From positions 1 to 10,493 of the forward strand of contig PIVW01000181.1 in NCBI GenBank assembly GCA_003353825.1: DNA of 10,493 nucleotides. Direction: 5' to 3'. The translations under genes were made by a program, and so were the position numbers. Under the pieces are notes generated by a model. That model had not been told where the DNA came from. It saw only the letters and a program-made list of their open reading frames with translations, and made no database searches. Shown piece after piece: positions 1-6,004 of this stretch (the first letter of the stretch is position 1; each line of letters begins with the position of its first letter). The DNA is from Chloroflexota bacterium. Its GTDB lineage: Bacteria > Chloroflexota > Anaerolineae > J102.

Positions 1-300
1 CCCGAAATCTGTATAACCATCTCCGTTGAATTTGACACCTTCAGCTTCGAGCAAGTCTTGTTGCTCAAGAGCAGAATGCTCCATCGAACGGATCGAACAA
101 CGACCAGCCTTATTGATCACTCTCTGCCAGGGTACTATCTCGGCCTGTGCCGGCGAGAGAGATGCCATCGCCCAGCCAACCGTACGCGCCGCTCCAGGTG
201 CATCGAGCATATCAGCGATCTGGCCATAGTAAGCAACTTTGCCTCTGGGAATCTGCATGACCACAATGTAAGCTTTTTGGAAAAATGATAGATTCGTCAT
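1..300 (-). CDS. Alkyltransferase-like (ATL/MGMT-like) protein, partial (C-terminus outside window)
   Basis: The frame is open from an ATG at 300 down to base 1, giving the first 100 residues. The ATG is preceded by AGGGAG at a suitable distance. The protein has the layout of the DNA-binding half of O6-alkylguanine-DNA alkyltransferases: IPRGKVAYYGQIA at 17-29, the arginine-finger-like ARTVGWAM at 38-45, and PWQRVIN at 57-63. In true MGMT/Ogt the last motif is PCHR, with the alkyl-accepting cysteine; here Trp58 takes that place, as in the ATL proteins (E. coli YbaZ/Atl1 type). These bind O6-alkylguanine lesions without removing the alkyl group and hand them to nucleotide excision repair. The family is short, roughly 100-130 residues, so only a short tail should be missing. 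It lies about 70 bp downstream of mobA on the same strand and could be read from the same message, although no functional link is evident. The ATL call is firm; repair partnership is family knowledge. Confidence 0.88.
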   Translation of the reverse strand, partial: MTNLSFFQKAYIVVMQIPRGKVAYYGQIADMLDAPGAARTVGWAMASLSPAQAEIVPWQRVINKAGRCSIRSMEHSALEQQDLLEAEGVKFNGDGYTDFG

Positions 301-362
301 GATGTTGCTCCCTGTCGTAAAGACTCAGGCATGTCCGTCTTCATGCCGTAAACCAAGAAACC

Positions 363-388
363 GGTCTACTGGTCTACCGGCCTACCAG
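363..388. repeat. Octanucleotide tandem repeat, about 3 copies, at the mobA 3' end
   Basis: Three consecutive 8-bp units, GGTCTACT, GGTCTACC and GGCCTACC, followed by AG. The array lies across the mobA stop codon (TAG, read from 374-376 on the minus strand) and runs into the mobA-ATL gap. A second octamer array with a different unit occurs at 2781. Because the unit is not a multiple of three, gain or loss of a copy would change the last residues of MobA. Confidence 0.7.
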
Positions 389-1012
389 TTCCATACACCT
401 AGCCAATTCCCTAGCAGCGGCCAGTTGCTCAGGTGTATTCACATTCATAAGGGCGATGCCGTGGGGATCAAAAGGAGAGATTTCGTCGCCACTTACCCTT
501 CGCACTCGCACATCACCATAAAATGAGATCATACGACGTTTTTGCAATGACATGGCGGACTCGATGGCCGGCAAACACCCCGATCGGCGATACACGGCGT
601 GAAGTGGGTGGCAACCATCAGCGGTGTCAGGCACAACGACATCATAATCGCATGCTTGAGTGAGTAAATGTCGTAAGAGAGGCCGGCTGATGAAGGGCAT
701 ATCACATGCAACCAAAATGCAAAGTTCGTGTGAAGCCGCGCACAAGCCGGAATACAAGCCCATGAGCGGACCATACCCCAGTTCGAGATCAGAAATCTGG
801 CGGAGCTTGAGATGAGCGTAGGGCACAGGGTCGTTGGCTACCAGCAGAATATCATCGCTTAGTAAGACGATTACATTCATAATGCGTTCGACCAGCGTCA
901 CACCACCGACCTCAAGAAGCGCTTTGTTCTCACCCATACGACTACTCGCTCCCCCTGCTAGCAGCAGCGCTGTCACCGCTTGCAGATCATCCTGGCCGGT
1001 TTGTAGAACCAT
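374..1012 (-). CDS. mobA: Molybdenum cofactor guanylyltransferase MobA
   Basis: This cytoplasmic nucleotidyltransferase transfers GMP from GTP to molybdopterin-Mo to form the guanine dinucleotide cofactor used by DMSO-reductase-family enzymes. The 212-residue product has the N-terminal Rossmann-like GTP-binding signature LLAGGASSRMGENKAL (about 17-32), GPLMGLYSGL (81-90), the metal/nucleotide motif ACDMPFIS (about 102-109), PLHAVYRR (136-143) and the C-terminal NVNTPEQL typical of MobA. Length matches the family (E. coli MobA is slightly shorter). I chose the ATG at 1012; the frame extends to a TTG at 1042, but that codon lies in the T-tract of the acpP terminator and adds only ten unconserved residues. 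No strong Shine-Dalgarno precedes 1012, so translation signals are weak. It lies between acpP and the ATL gene, and no other molybdopterin gene is visible. A related cytidylyltransferase (MocA) is possible but the NVNTPE tail favours MobA. Confidence 0.88.
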   Translation of the reverse strand: MVLQTGQDDLQAVTALLLAGGASSRMGENKALLEVGGVTLVERIMNVIVLLSDDILLVANDPVPYAHLKLRQISDLELGYGPLMGLYSGLCAASHELCILVACDMPFISRPLLRHLLTQACDYDVVVPDTADGCHPLHAVYRRSGCLPAIESAMSLQKRRMISFYGDVRVRRVSGDEISPFDPHGIALMNVNTPEQLAAARELARCMELVGR

Positions 1013-1030
1013 AACGCTTCGAGGCCACGC

Positions 1031-1068
1031 CAAGCAAAACAAACACCGAGTGCCGATGCACCCGGTGT
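1031..1068 (-). terminator. Rho-independent terminator of acpP
   Basis: Read on the minus strand, an 11-bp stem (arms 1058-1068 and 1043-1053, one G-U pair) with a 4-nt loop is followed by TTTGTTTTGCTT (1042-1031). It begins 31 bp after the acpP stop and ends 19 bp before the mobA ATG, so acpP and mobA are probably separate transcripts or mobA depends on read-through. Confidence 0.85.
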
Positions 1069-1098
1069 CGATCCTTTTAACAATACTGAAGTAAAGAC

Positions 1099-1344
1099 TT
1101 AGGCGTCTTCGACTTCGAGCAGCGCCACAACCTCACCGACTGTTGATATCTTTTGGGCTGCTTCGTCCGAAATCACGCCGCCAAATTCTTCTTCAAATGC
1201 CATCATCAGTTCCACGAGATCCAGGCTGTCAGCCTCCAGGTCTTCACGGAAACGGGCGTCCATCGTAACATCCGCCTTGTCGACGCCGAGTTGATCAACA
1301 ATGATCTCGGCGACACGTTCTTGTGTGGTTCCTTCTGTACTCAT
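1099..1344 (-). CDS. acpP: Acyl carrier protein
   Basis: Small acidic cytoplasmic carrier of growing fatty acyl chains in type II fatty acid synthesis. The 81-residue product shows the four-helix ACP pattern, with the phosphopantetheine attachment motif [16 protein letters not shown] (39-54) and Ser40 as the site modified by holo-ACP synthase. [20 protein letters not shown] (66-85 if the longer frame is counted) is the usual C-terminal helix IV region. I chose the ATG at 1344 because GGAGAAG lies about 7 bases upstream; an in-frame upstream extension of eight basic residues is unlike ACPs. It is isolated here from other fab genes, has its own promoter, and ends in a strong terminator. A specialised ACP for a secondary pathway cannot be excluded, but the sequence looks like the housekeeping form. 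Confidence 0.93.
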   Translation of the reverse strand: MSTEGTTQERVAEIIVDQLGVDKADVTMDARFREDLEADSLDLVELMMAFEEEFGGVISDEAAQKISTVGEVVALLEVEDA

Positions 1345-1435
1345 GAATATTCTTCTCCGGTAAAGCAATGGTGGTGTCTAGTTTAATAAGACGATCGTCA
1401 GGGTTTGAACCAAATAAGTGCTCAAAAACCTCGTC

Positions 1436-1463
1436 ATTCTAACATGTCTACAGCATCGCACAA
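1436..1463 (-). promoter_or_regulatory. Extended -10 promoter for acpP
   Basis: On the minus strand TTGTGC (1463-1458) is separated by 16 bp from TAGAAT (1441-1436), which is preceded by TGT, giving the extended -10 form TGnTAGAAT. The predicted start near 1429 leaves an untranslated leader of about 85 nt before the acpP ATG. The rest of the acpP-fni gap (1369-1627) contains only the divergent fni promoter as far as I can see. Confidence 0.6.
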
Positions 1464-1548
1464 AATTCTCCGAACATGACATGCTACAAGAGAGGGAACA
1501 CCGTAGCCCGGCGAAAGTTGCGCGATTCACCCGAGGGTGTAATTCAAT

Positions 1549-1577
1549 TTGACAAGCACATTCTTGGGGGCTACACT
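1549..1577 (+). promoter_or_regulatory. Sigma-70-type promoter for fni
   Basis: A perfect TTGACA (1549-1554), a 17-bp spacer and TACACT (1572-1577). Transcription should start near 1584, leaving about 44 nt before the ATG at 1628. It is divergent from the acpP promoter, with roughly 85 bp between the two -35 elements. Confidence 0.75.
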
Positions 1578-1627
1578 GCGCGAGATCCAAAATGAACGGT
1601 GTGAACAGCACAGCAGGAGTTATAACA

Positions 1628-2668
1628 ATGCCCGGCATTCACGCAAATCGGAAATCTGACCATATCCGCATAAATCTTGAAGAAAATGTCGATTCCCCTC
1701 GGCTTACAACTGGCCTTGAGAGATTCTGTTTTTTGCACCAGGGCCTACCCGAATTGGATCTTGAAACAATCGATACCTCGATCACTGTCATGGGCAAACA
1801 ACTGTGCGCTCCAATCCTTATTTCCTCGATGACCGGCGGCACCGAAGAGGCGGAACGAATTAACCTCAATTTGGCAGAAGCGGCAGAAAGGGCAGGTATC
1901 GCCATGGGCGTAGGATCGCAGAGAGCGGCCATCGAAGAACCAGAACAGGCGTACACCTTTCAGGTGCGGCGAGTGGCGCCCAACCTGTTGTTATTTGCCA
2001 ACCTCGGCGCCATTCAACTAAACAAAGGCTACACTGCCGAGCACTGTTTGCGTGCCGTCGAAATGATCGAGGCCGATGCCTTGATCTTACATCTCAATCC
2101 CCTGCAAGAAGCGGTACAGGCGGATGGCGATTGGAACTGGTCAGGCCTGGCCCAAAAAATCGAGCGTGTGTGCAGCACTCTGCCTGTGCCCGTCATCGCC
2201 AAAGAAGTGGGATGGGGCATCTCGCCACAGGCGGCGCGCCGGCTCGCCGATGCCGGTGTTGCTGCCATCGATGTTGCGGGCGGGGGAGGCACCTCTTGGA
2301 CCGAGGTTGAATATCACCGGGCTACCACGACTCGTCTCCGGCGCCTGACTCGCGCCTTCACAGACTGGGGCATTCCCACTGCGGAATCGATTATGTTCGT
2401 TCGGCAGGAACTCCCACAAATGTCGATCTTCGCCAGCGGTGGGCTGCGAAATGGCATTGATATCGCCAAATGCCTTGCTCTCGGCGCCGACCTAGGTGGT
2501 ATGGCCGGCCCACTCCTGAAGGCAGCGGTCGTCAGTTCGGAAGATGTGACAGAAGAGATCGAAACTACTCTGGCCGAACTGCGCCTCGCCATGTTCGCTG
2601 CCGGCGCAGGGACACTCAGTGCTTTACGCGAACCCGGCAGATTGACAGTTGCATGCCGGTATGCCTGA
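1628..2668 (+). CDS. fni: Type 2 isopentenyl-diphosphate delta-isomerase (FMN-dependent)
   Basis: Interconverts isopentenyl and dimethylallyl diphosphate, the two C5 building blocks of isoprenoids, using reduced FMN, NADPH and Mg2+. The 346-residue TIM-barrel protein begins with RKSDHI (8-13) and has [11 protein letters not shown] (27-37), the FMN-binding SSMTGG (66-71), GVGSQR (94-99), the substrate/metal motif HLNPLQE (155-161), KEVGWG (192-197), the phosphate-binding [10 protein letters not shown] (215-224) and ASGGLRNG (269-276). All are hallmarks of IDI-2, not the unrelated type 1 Nudix isomerase. I chose the ATG at 1628 because AGGAG (1615-1619) lies 8 nt before it; an upstream in-frame ATG at 1592 would add 12 unconserved residues and lies only about 8 nt from the predicted transcript start. 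The next gene on the strand is a polyprenyl diphosphate synthase, so the pair supplies and then condenses C5 units. Confidence 0.95.
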   Translation: MPGIHANRKSDHIRINLEENVDSPRLTTGLERFCFLHQGLPELDLETIDTSITVMGKQLCAPILISSMTGGTEEAERINLNLAEAAERAGIAMGVGSQRAAIEEPEQAYTFQVRRVAPNLLLFANLGAIQLNKGYTAEHCLRAVEMIEADALILHLNPLQEAVQADGDWNWSGLAQKIERVCSTLPVPVIAKEVGWGISPQAARRLADAGVAAIDVAGGGGTSWTEVEYHRATTTRLRRLTRAFTDWGIPTAESIMFVRQELPQMSIFASGGLRNGIDIAKCLALGADLGGMAGPLLKAAVVSSEDVTEEIETTLAELRLAMFAAGAGTLSALREPGRLTVACRYA

Positions 2669-2674
2669 TAAAAC

Positions 2675-2697
2675 TGAACGCTTCACTATAGCGTTTG
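2675..2697 (+). terminator. Possible weak hairpin after fni
   Basis: A 6-bp stem AACGCT/AGCGTT (2677-2682 with 2690-2695), extendable by two G-U pairs, with a 7-nt loop, starting 8 nt after the fni stop. It is followed by only a short T-poor run (TTGT), so termination would be inefficient and read-through to the next gene is plausible. Confidence 0.3.
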
Positions 2698-2780
2698 TAG
2701 ACCTGCATTGTCATGATTACTGCTCCTTTTACCTTGGTGAGTTGTAAACATATATCAGGACGGCTCAGGTGAAGAAGCGA

Positions 2781-2815
2781 TCACCTTGCCACCTTGTCAC
2801 CTCATCACCTTGTCA
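2781..2815. repeat. Octanucleotide tandem repeat, about 4.4 copies of TCACCTTG
   Basis: Consecutive 8-bp units TCACCTTG, CCACCTTG, TCACCTCA, TCACCTTG and then TCA. A single related octamer (TTACCTTG) occurs at 2729-2736, and an AGGTGA at 2767-2772 could pair with the first unit's TCACCT. The unit junction spells TTGTCA, which resembles a -35 element. The array lies in the otherwise empty gap between fni and the polyprenyl synthase. Confidence 0.8.
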
Positions 2816-2838
2816 GATAAGAGACCAATATCGACAAT
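2810..2838 (+). promoter_or_regulatory. Candidate promoter for the polyprenyl synthase gene
   Basis: TTGTCA (2810-2815, made by the last octamer junction) is followed after 17 bp by GACAAT (2833-2838), giving a start near 2845 and about 38 nt of leader. The match is moderate. An imperfect palindrome, AATATC at 2827-2832 with GATATT at 2847-2852, brackets the -10 region. This rests on pattern matching alone. Confidence 0.35.
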
Positions 2839-2882
2839 TTTTTATTGATATTATTGAGTAAGCGCCTACAGATTCTCACACC

Positions 2883-3932
2883 ATGACTCAAGCAAACAGT
2901 TTTACACGATTCGACACATTCGCTAAGACCTGGATTCCTGAGATCGAAGGTTATATGAAGGAAAGGGTAAATCAATCAAGACCTGTCGTAGATGGCCTGT
3001 ATGCCATGATGCGTTACCATCTGGGTTGGGAAGATCAGCAAGGCCGGCCTGAGTACGCACCCCAAGGAAAACGTGTGCGGCCGCTGGTTGTGCTTATGGC
3101 TTGCTATGCGGCTGGTGGTGATACGCGTCAAGCGATCCCGGCAGCGGCAGCCGTTGAATTGTTACACAACTTCTCCCTCATCCATGACGATATCGAAGAC
3201 CAAAGCCCGACACGTCGACACCGCCCTACGCTCTACAGTTGTGTAGGCGAAGCTCAGGCGATCAACGCGGGCGACGCCATGTTTTTCCTCGCCCATACGG
3301 CCTTACGGGGCTTGAGTGAGTCAGGTGTACCAGATGCTCGTGTATTGGAGGCACTTCAAGTATTCGATTTGACTTGCCTGCGACTGTCCGAAGGCCAGTT
3401 TCTCGACATGAACTTTGAAACCCAAACATCAGTTTCACTCGACACTTACATGATCATGATCGCCGGCAAAACAGCCGCCCTGCTGGCAGCCTCTGCACAG
3501 TTAGGCGCATTGGTTGCAGACAGTCACTCGCCGCAATCCTTTTGGCGGTTTGGACACGAACTCGGCCTTAGTTTCCAGGTACAGGACGACATCCTCGGAA
3601 TTTGGGGTGATGAGGCAGTTACCGGCAAATCTGCTGCCAGCGATATCCTCACCCGCAAAAAAACGCTGCCCGTTCTCTTCGCGTTTTCTCAGACCGGCCC
3701 CGAGGCGGAGGCGCTACAGTCGATTTACAACCGGCAAGCGGAGATAACTCACGAAGATCTCGCCGCTATTCTGGCTTTAATGGAGCGTTTGGGTGCGCGT
3801 GAGCATGCTGAAACCGCTGCTGAACATCATGCCAGAGCGGCATTGCAGGCACTGGATGAAACTGACAGCACGCACGACGGTGTCGTCTTTCTCAGTCAGT
3901 TGGCCACGATGCTATTGGGAAGGACTGCCTGA
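2883..3932 (+). CDS. Trans-polyprenyl diphosphate synthase (probably FPP/GGPP, short chain)
   Basis: Head-to-tail prenyltransferase that adds IPP to an allylic diphosphate in the cytoplasm. The 349-residue all-helical protein has the IPP-binding GKRVRP (62-67), the first Asp-rich motif DDIED (102-106) followed by RRHRPT (111-116), GKTA (195-198), and a second motif FQVQDDILGIWGD (231-243) in which the usual final Asp of DDxxD is Gly239. The form DDILGIWGD followed by GKSAASDILTRKKT is known from many actinobacterial and Chloroflexi synthases. Phe97, five residues before the first DDxxD, is a bulky residue at the known chain-length site, which suggests a C15-C20 product. The start at 2883 lacks a clear Shine-Dalgarno. 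Met25 (at 2955) is an alternative, but the residues before it look like family sequence. It lies 214 bp after fni on the same strand and its stop is 11 bp from the convergent hemW stop. Confidence 0.9.
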   Translation: MTQANSFTRFDTFAKTWIPEIEGYMKERVNQSRPVVDGLYAMMRYHLGWEDQQGRPEYAPQGKRVRPLVVLMACYAAGGDTRQAIPAAAAVELLHNFSLIHDDIEDQSPTRRHRPTLYSCVGEAQAINAGDAMFFLAHTALRGLSESGVPDARVLEALQVFDLTCLRLSEGQFLDMNFETQTSVSLDTYMIMIAGKTAALLAASAQLGALVADSHSPQSFWRFGHELGLSFQVQDDILGIWGDEAVTGKSAASDILTRKKTLPVLFAFSQTGPEAEALQSIYNRQAEITHEDLAAILALMERLGAREHAETAAEHHARAALQALDETDSTHDGVVFLSQLATMLLGRTA

Positions 3933-3943
3933 TCGACAGGAAA

Positions 3944-5110
3944 TCACTCTGGCAGGAACGCGGAAAACACCTCATTCCCCAATAGTTTTGCCCGCGGTGT
4001 CAGGCGCAATCGCTTGGCGTCTACACTAATCAACTCACGATCTTGCAGACTTGAAAGCTCGTCTGGATAGACATCCACCGCATCCAAACCAAAGCGCTTC
4101 TGAAACACCTGCCTATCCACGCCGACCTCTACCAGACGTAATCCCAGCATCATAGTTTCGCCCATCGCCAGTTCTCTAGATATCCTCTCCTCATACCCCC
4201 TGGCCGAAGCGCCTTCCTCGACCGACTTGATGTAAGCGCCTACAGGTCGTACGACGGACCAACGATGAGGCTCGACCGAATTGTGTGCCCCGGGCCCTAA
4301 ACCAAGATATGGCTGATTACGCCAGTATACAAGATTGTGGCGGCAAGCATAACGGGGCAAACCATTGCTCTGCAAGGGACCACGGGCCCAATTTGAGATC
4401 TCGTAGTGGTGATACCCAGCCTGTTGCAACAGTTCACAGGCCAATTCATACAGGTCGGCTGCCAGATCAGGGTCGGGTTCAGAGTCTTGGCCTTTTGCTA
4501 CCCGGGTTGCCAGCGGAGTGCCGGACTCGACAACAAGGCTGTACAATGACAGATGTTCGGGGGCCAAGTCGATTGCTCGTAGCAACGTTTGTTGGAAAAT
4601 GGCAGGGTTTTGCTGGGGCATACCGAACATGAAATCAAAATTGATGTTTTTGAACCCAGCCTTGCGAGCCAACGTCATCGCCCCAATAGCGTCATCGGCA
4701 CTGTGAATTCGGCCCAAGAACTGGAGTTCATCTTCGTTAAAGGACTGCACTCCCATGCTCAAGCGGTTGACACCCAAACGCCTTAAAGTTTCAAACCGGC
4801 TTTGATCTGCGGCGCCTGGATTGGCCTCGCTGCTGACCTCAGCATCCGGAAGCAGGGTAAATCCATGATCTACAGCCTCGAAGATCATATCGAGTTGCTC
4901 CCCATTCAAGACCGTGGGCGTGCCCCCTCCCAAGAACAGTGTTGGCACCCGAGGGTTATGCCGGGTATGACCTTCGTAGAGGATATCCTGGTATAGCGCT
5001 CGTATAAAGCGCGAATAGTCAGCTTCGCGATCGGCGTAGGTGTTGAAATCGCAATAAGGACATTTACGCTGACAAAAAGGTATGTGGATATAGAGCGAAA
5101 GATCAGTCAC
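3944..5110 (-). CDS. hemW: Heme chaperone HemW (radical SAM, HemN-like)
   Basis: A 388-residue cytoplasmic radical SAM protein. CQRKCPYCDF (13-22) provides the three cysteines C13, C17 and C20 that bind the 4Fe-4S cluster; true HemN has a further cysteine two residues later, here Phe22. Other features are GGGTPT (61-66), SSEANPG (93-99), SMGVQSFNEDEL (118-129) and HNLVYW (258-263), the HNxxYW motif regarded as diagnostic for HemW. Family work indicates that HemW binds heme and delivers it to membrane hemoproteins rather than oxidising coproporphyrinogen. A C-terminal winged-helix-like region closes the protein, at full family length. The start is GTG at 5110, close to the HIPFC motif as is usual; the Shine-Dalgarno is weak. 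It begins 30 bp after the FHA-winged-helix gene and is probably co-transcribed with it. The annotation 'oxygen-independent coproporphyrinogen III oxidase' would be a common misnomer here. Confidence 0.93.
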   Translation of the reverse strand: MTDLSLYIHIPFCQRKCPYCDFNTYADREADYSRFIRALYQDILYEGHTRHNPRVPTLFLGGGTPTVLNGEQLDMIFEAVDHGFTLLPDAEVSSEANPGAADQSRFETLRRLGVNRLSMGVQSFNEDELQFLGRIHSADDAIGAMTLARKAGFKNINFDFMFGMPQQNPAIFQQTLLRAIDLAPEHLSLYSLVVESGTPLATRVAKGQDSEPDPDLAADLYELACELLQQAGYHHYEISNWARGPLQSNGLPRYACRHNLVYWRNQPYLGLGPGAHNSVEPHRWSVVRPVGAYIKSVEEGASARGYEERISRELAMGETMMLGLRLVEVGVDRQVFQKRFGLDAVDVYPDELSSLQDRELISVDAKRLRLTPRAKLLGNEVFSAFLPE

Positions 5111-5140
5111 CTGGTCTTTTCACCATCACTTTCCACACCC

Positions 5141-5797
5141 TCAGCCAGGGTTCTCGAATCGGAAGCCATGTCCACGTACTGTTACAATATACTGGTGCTC
5201 AGGGTCTAGTTCCAGTAAACGTTCACGCAGACGACGCACCAGGGCATCGATCGCTTGTTCGGTGACTCCAACGCTTTCGGCATCGGGCCACACCTCACTG
5301 ACAACGGCATCACGGCTGACCACAGCCCCGTTTGCTTCGACCAACGTATTGAGCAGGCGGTATTGAGCGACGCTCAGGGGAGGGTCTAGCACCTTACCTT
5401 CGATCTCGACCGTGCGACGGGTGCTATCAAACTGGAGTCCAGAACCTAACGCAGGTGGTGTGATATCGATGGTCAAGGGCGCCGTCGCCCCAGCATCGAC
5501 AAAGGTAAGTCGGAAGCGAAGGGCGATCTGGATTTCATCCCCGTCACGTAGCTGATGCTCCCCGTCGACAGACTCGCCGTTGACAAAAGTGCCGTTTTTG
5601 CTCTCTTTGTCGAACAGATAATAACCATCGTCGCGCCGTTCGATACAAGCATGCTCACGGGAGACAACTCGTTCAGGAAGGGTGATCTCGCAATCAGGAC
5701 TGCGTCCAATGCGCATGATCTCGCGATCAAGCGGCCAGCGGCGGCCGCCCCCTTCGCTTCGTCGTAGAATGAGGATCGCAAGGTCTTGCTGTTGCAT
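5141..5797 (-). CDS. FHA domain-winged helix transcriptional regulator
   Basis: A 218-residue cytoplasmic protein with two recognisable parts. Residues about 8-100 form a forkhead-associated domain with the phosphothreonine-binding residues in place: IGR (30-32), SREH (46-49), KNGTFVNG (67-74). Residues about 120-216 match the OmpR/PhoB-type DNA-binding winged helix: LSVAQYRLLNTLVEANG (141-157), VWPDA (169-173), EQAIDALVRRLRERL (180-194) and the wing YIVTVRGHGFRF (203-214). There is no receiver domain, so it is not a classical response regulator; regulation by binding a phosphothreonine, perhaps on the kinase encoded upstream on the same strand, is the natural inference. EmbR of mycobacteria combines similar parts in the opposite order. 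The ATG at 5797 lacks a good Shine-Dalgarno. It is 30 bp before hemW and separated by 207 bp from the kinase gene. DNA targets are unknown. Confidence 0.88.
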   Translation of the reverse strand: MQQQDLAILILRRSEGGGRRWPLDREIMRIGRSPDCEITLPERVVSREHACIERRDDGYYLFDKESKNGTFVNGESVDGEHQLRDGDEIQIALRFRLTFVDAGATAPLTIDITPPALGSGLQFDSTRRTVEIEGKVLDPPLSVAQYRLLNTLVEANGAVVSRDAVVSEVWPDAESVGVTEQAIDALVRRLRERLLELDPEHQYIVTVRGHGFRFENPG

Positions 5798-5902
5798 GTC
5801 GAATTAAGTGGATGAATGAACGAATTTCGGAGATCTGCAGTTTAACCTAAACCGATGTTATTTTGAAACCAATAGCATTGCCTCGGACTACAATAAGGCG
5901 GC

Positions 5903-5968
5903 GGTTTGTAGTAAGTGCTTTAGCGCTTCTGCGCACGGGGCACGGTGATGAATCGCCTACTGCAAACC
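5903..5968 (+). other. Structured palindromic element (REP-like or small RNA candidate)
   Basis: In the 207-bp gap between the kinase and FHA genes an outer 11-bp inverted repeat (5903-5913 with 5958-5968) encloses two small hairpins: 5913-5918/5923-5928 (loop TTTA) and 5944-5948/5953-5957 (loop TGAA). Each of the three stems has exactly one non-Watson-Crick pair, and each is U-G when read as plus-strand RNA but A-C on the minus strand. The layout resembles a three-way junction or a diverged dispersed palindromic repeat. No promoter or terminator is obvious for it, and the rest of the gap (5798-6004) shows nothing else convincing. Confidence 0.4.
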
Positions 5969-6004
5969 CTACATTTACTTTCGCCGTGATGGACTCGTAT
6001 GGGT

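Noticed and set aside
26..288. Plus-strand open frames at the left edge
   Set aside because: They lie opposite the ATL gene, whose motifs are unmistakable on the minus strand.
1013..1042. N-terminal extension of MobA from a TTG at 1042
   Set aside because: The added ten residues are not MobA-like and the TTG lies within the T-tract of the acpP terminator; the ATG at 1012 fits the family length better.
1592..1627. Upstream ATG for fni at 1592
   Set aside because: It lies about 8 nt from the predicted transcript start and lacks a Shine-Dalgarno, whereas the ATG at 1628 has AGGAG at the right spacing and begins right before the conserved RK..HI motif.
2858..2871. The 14-mer GTAAGCGCCTACAG upstream of the polyprenyl synthase also occurs inside hemW near 4212-4225
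   Set aside because: In hemW it is ordinary coding sequence, and one 14-base match in a window of this size is not far from chance expectation.
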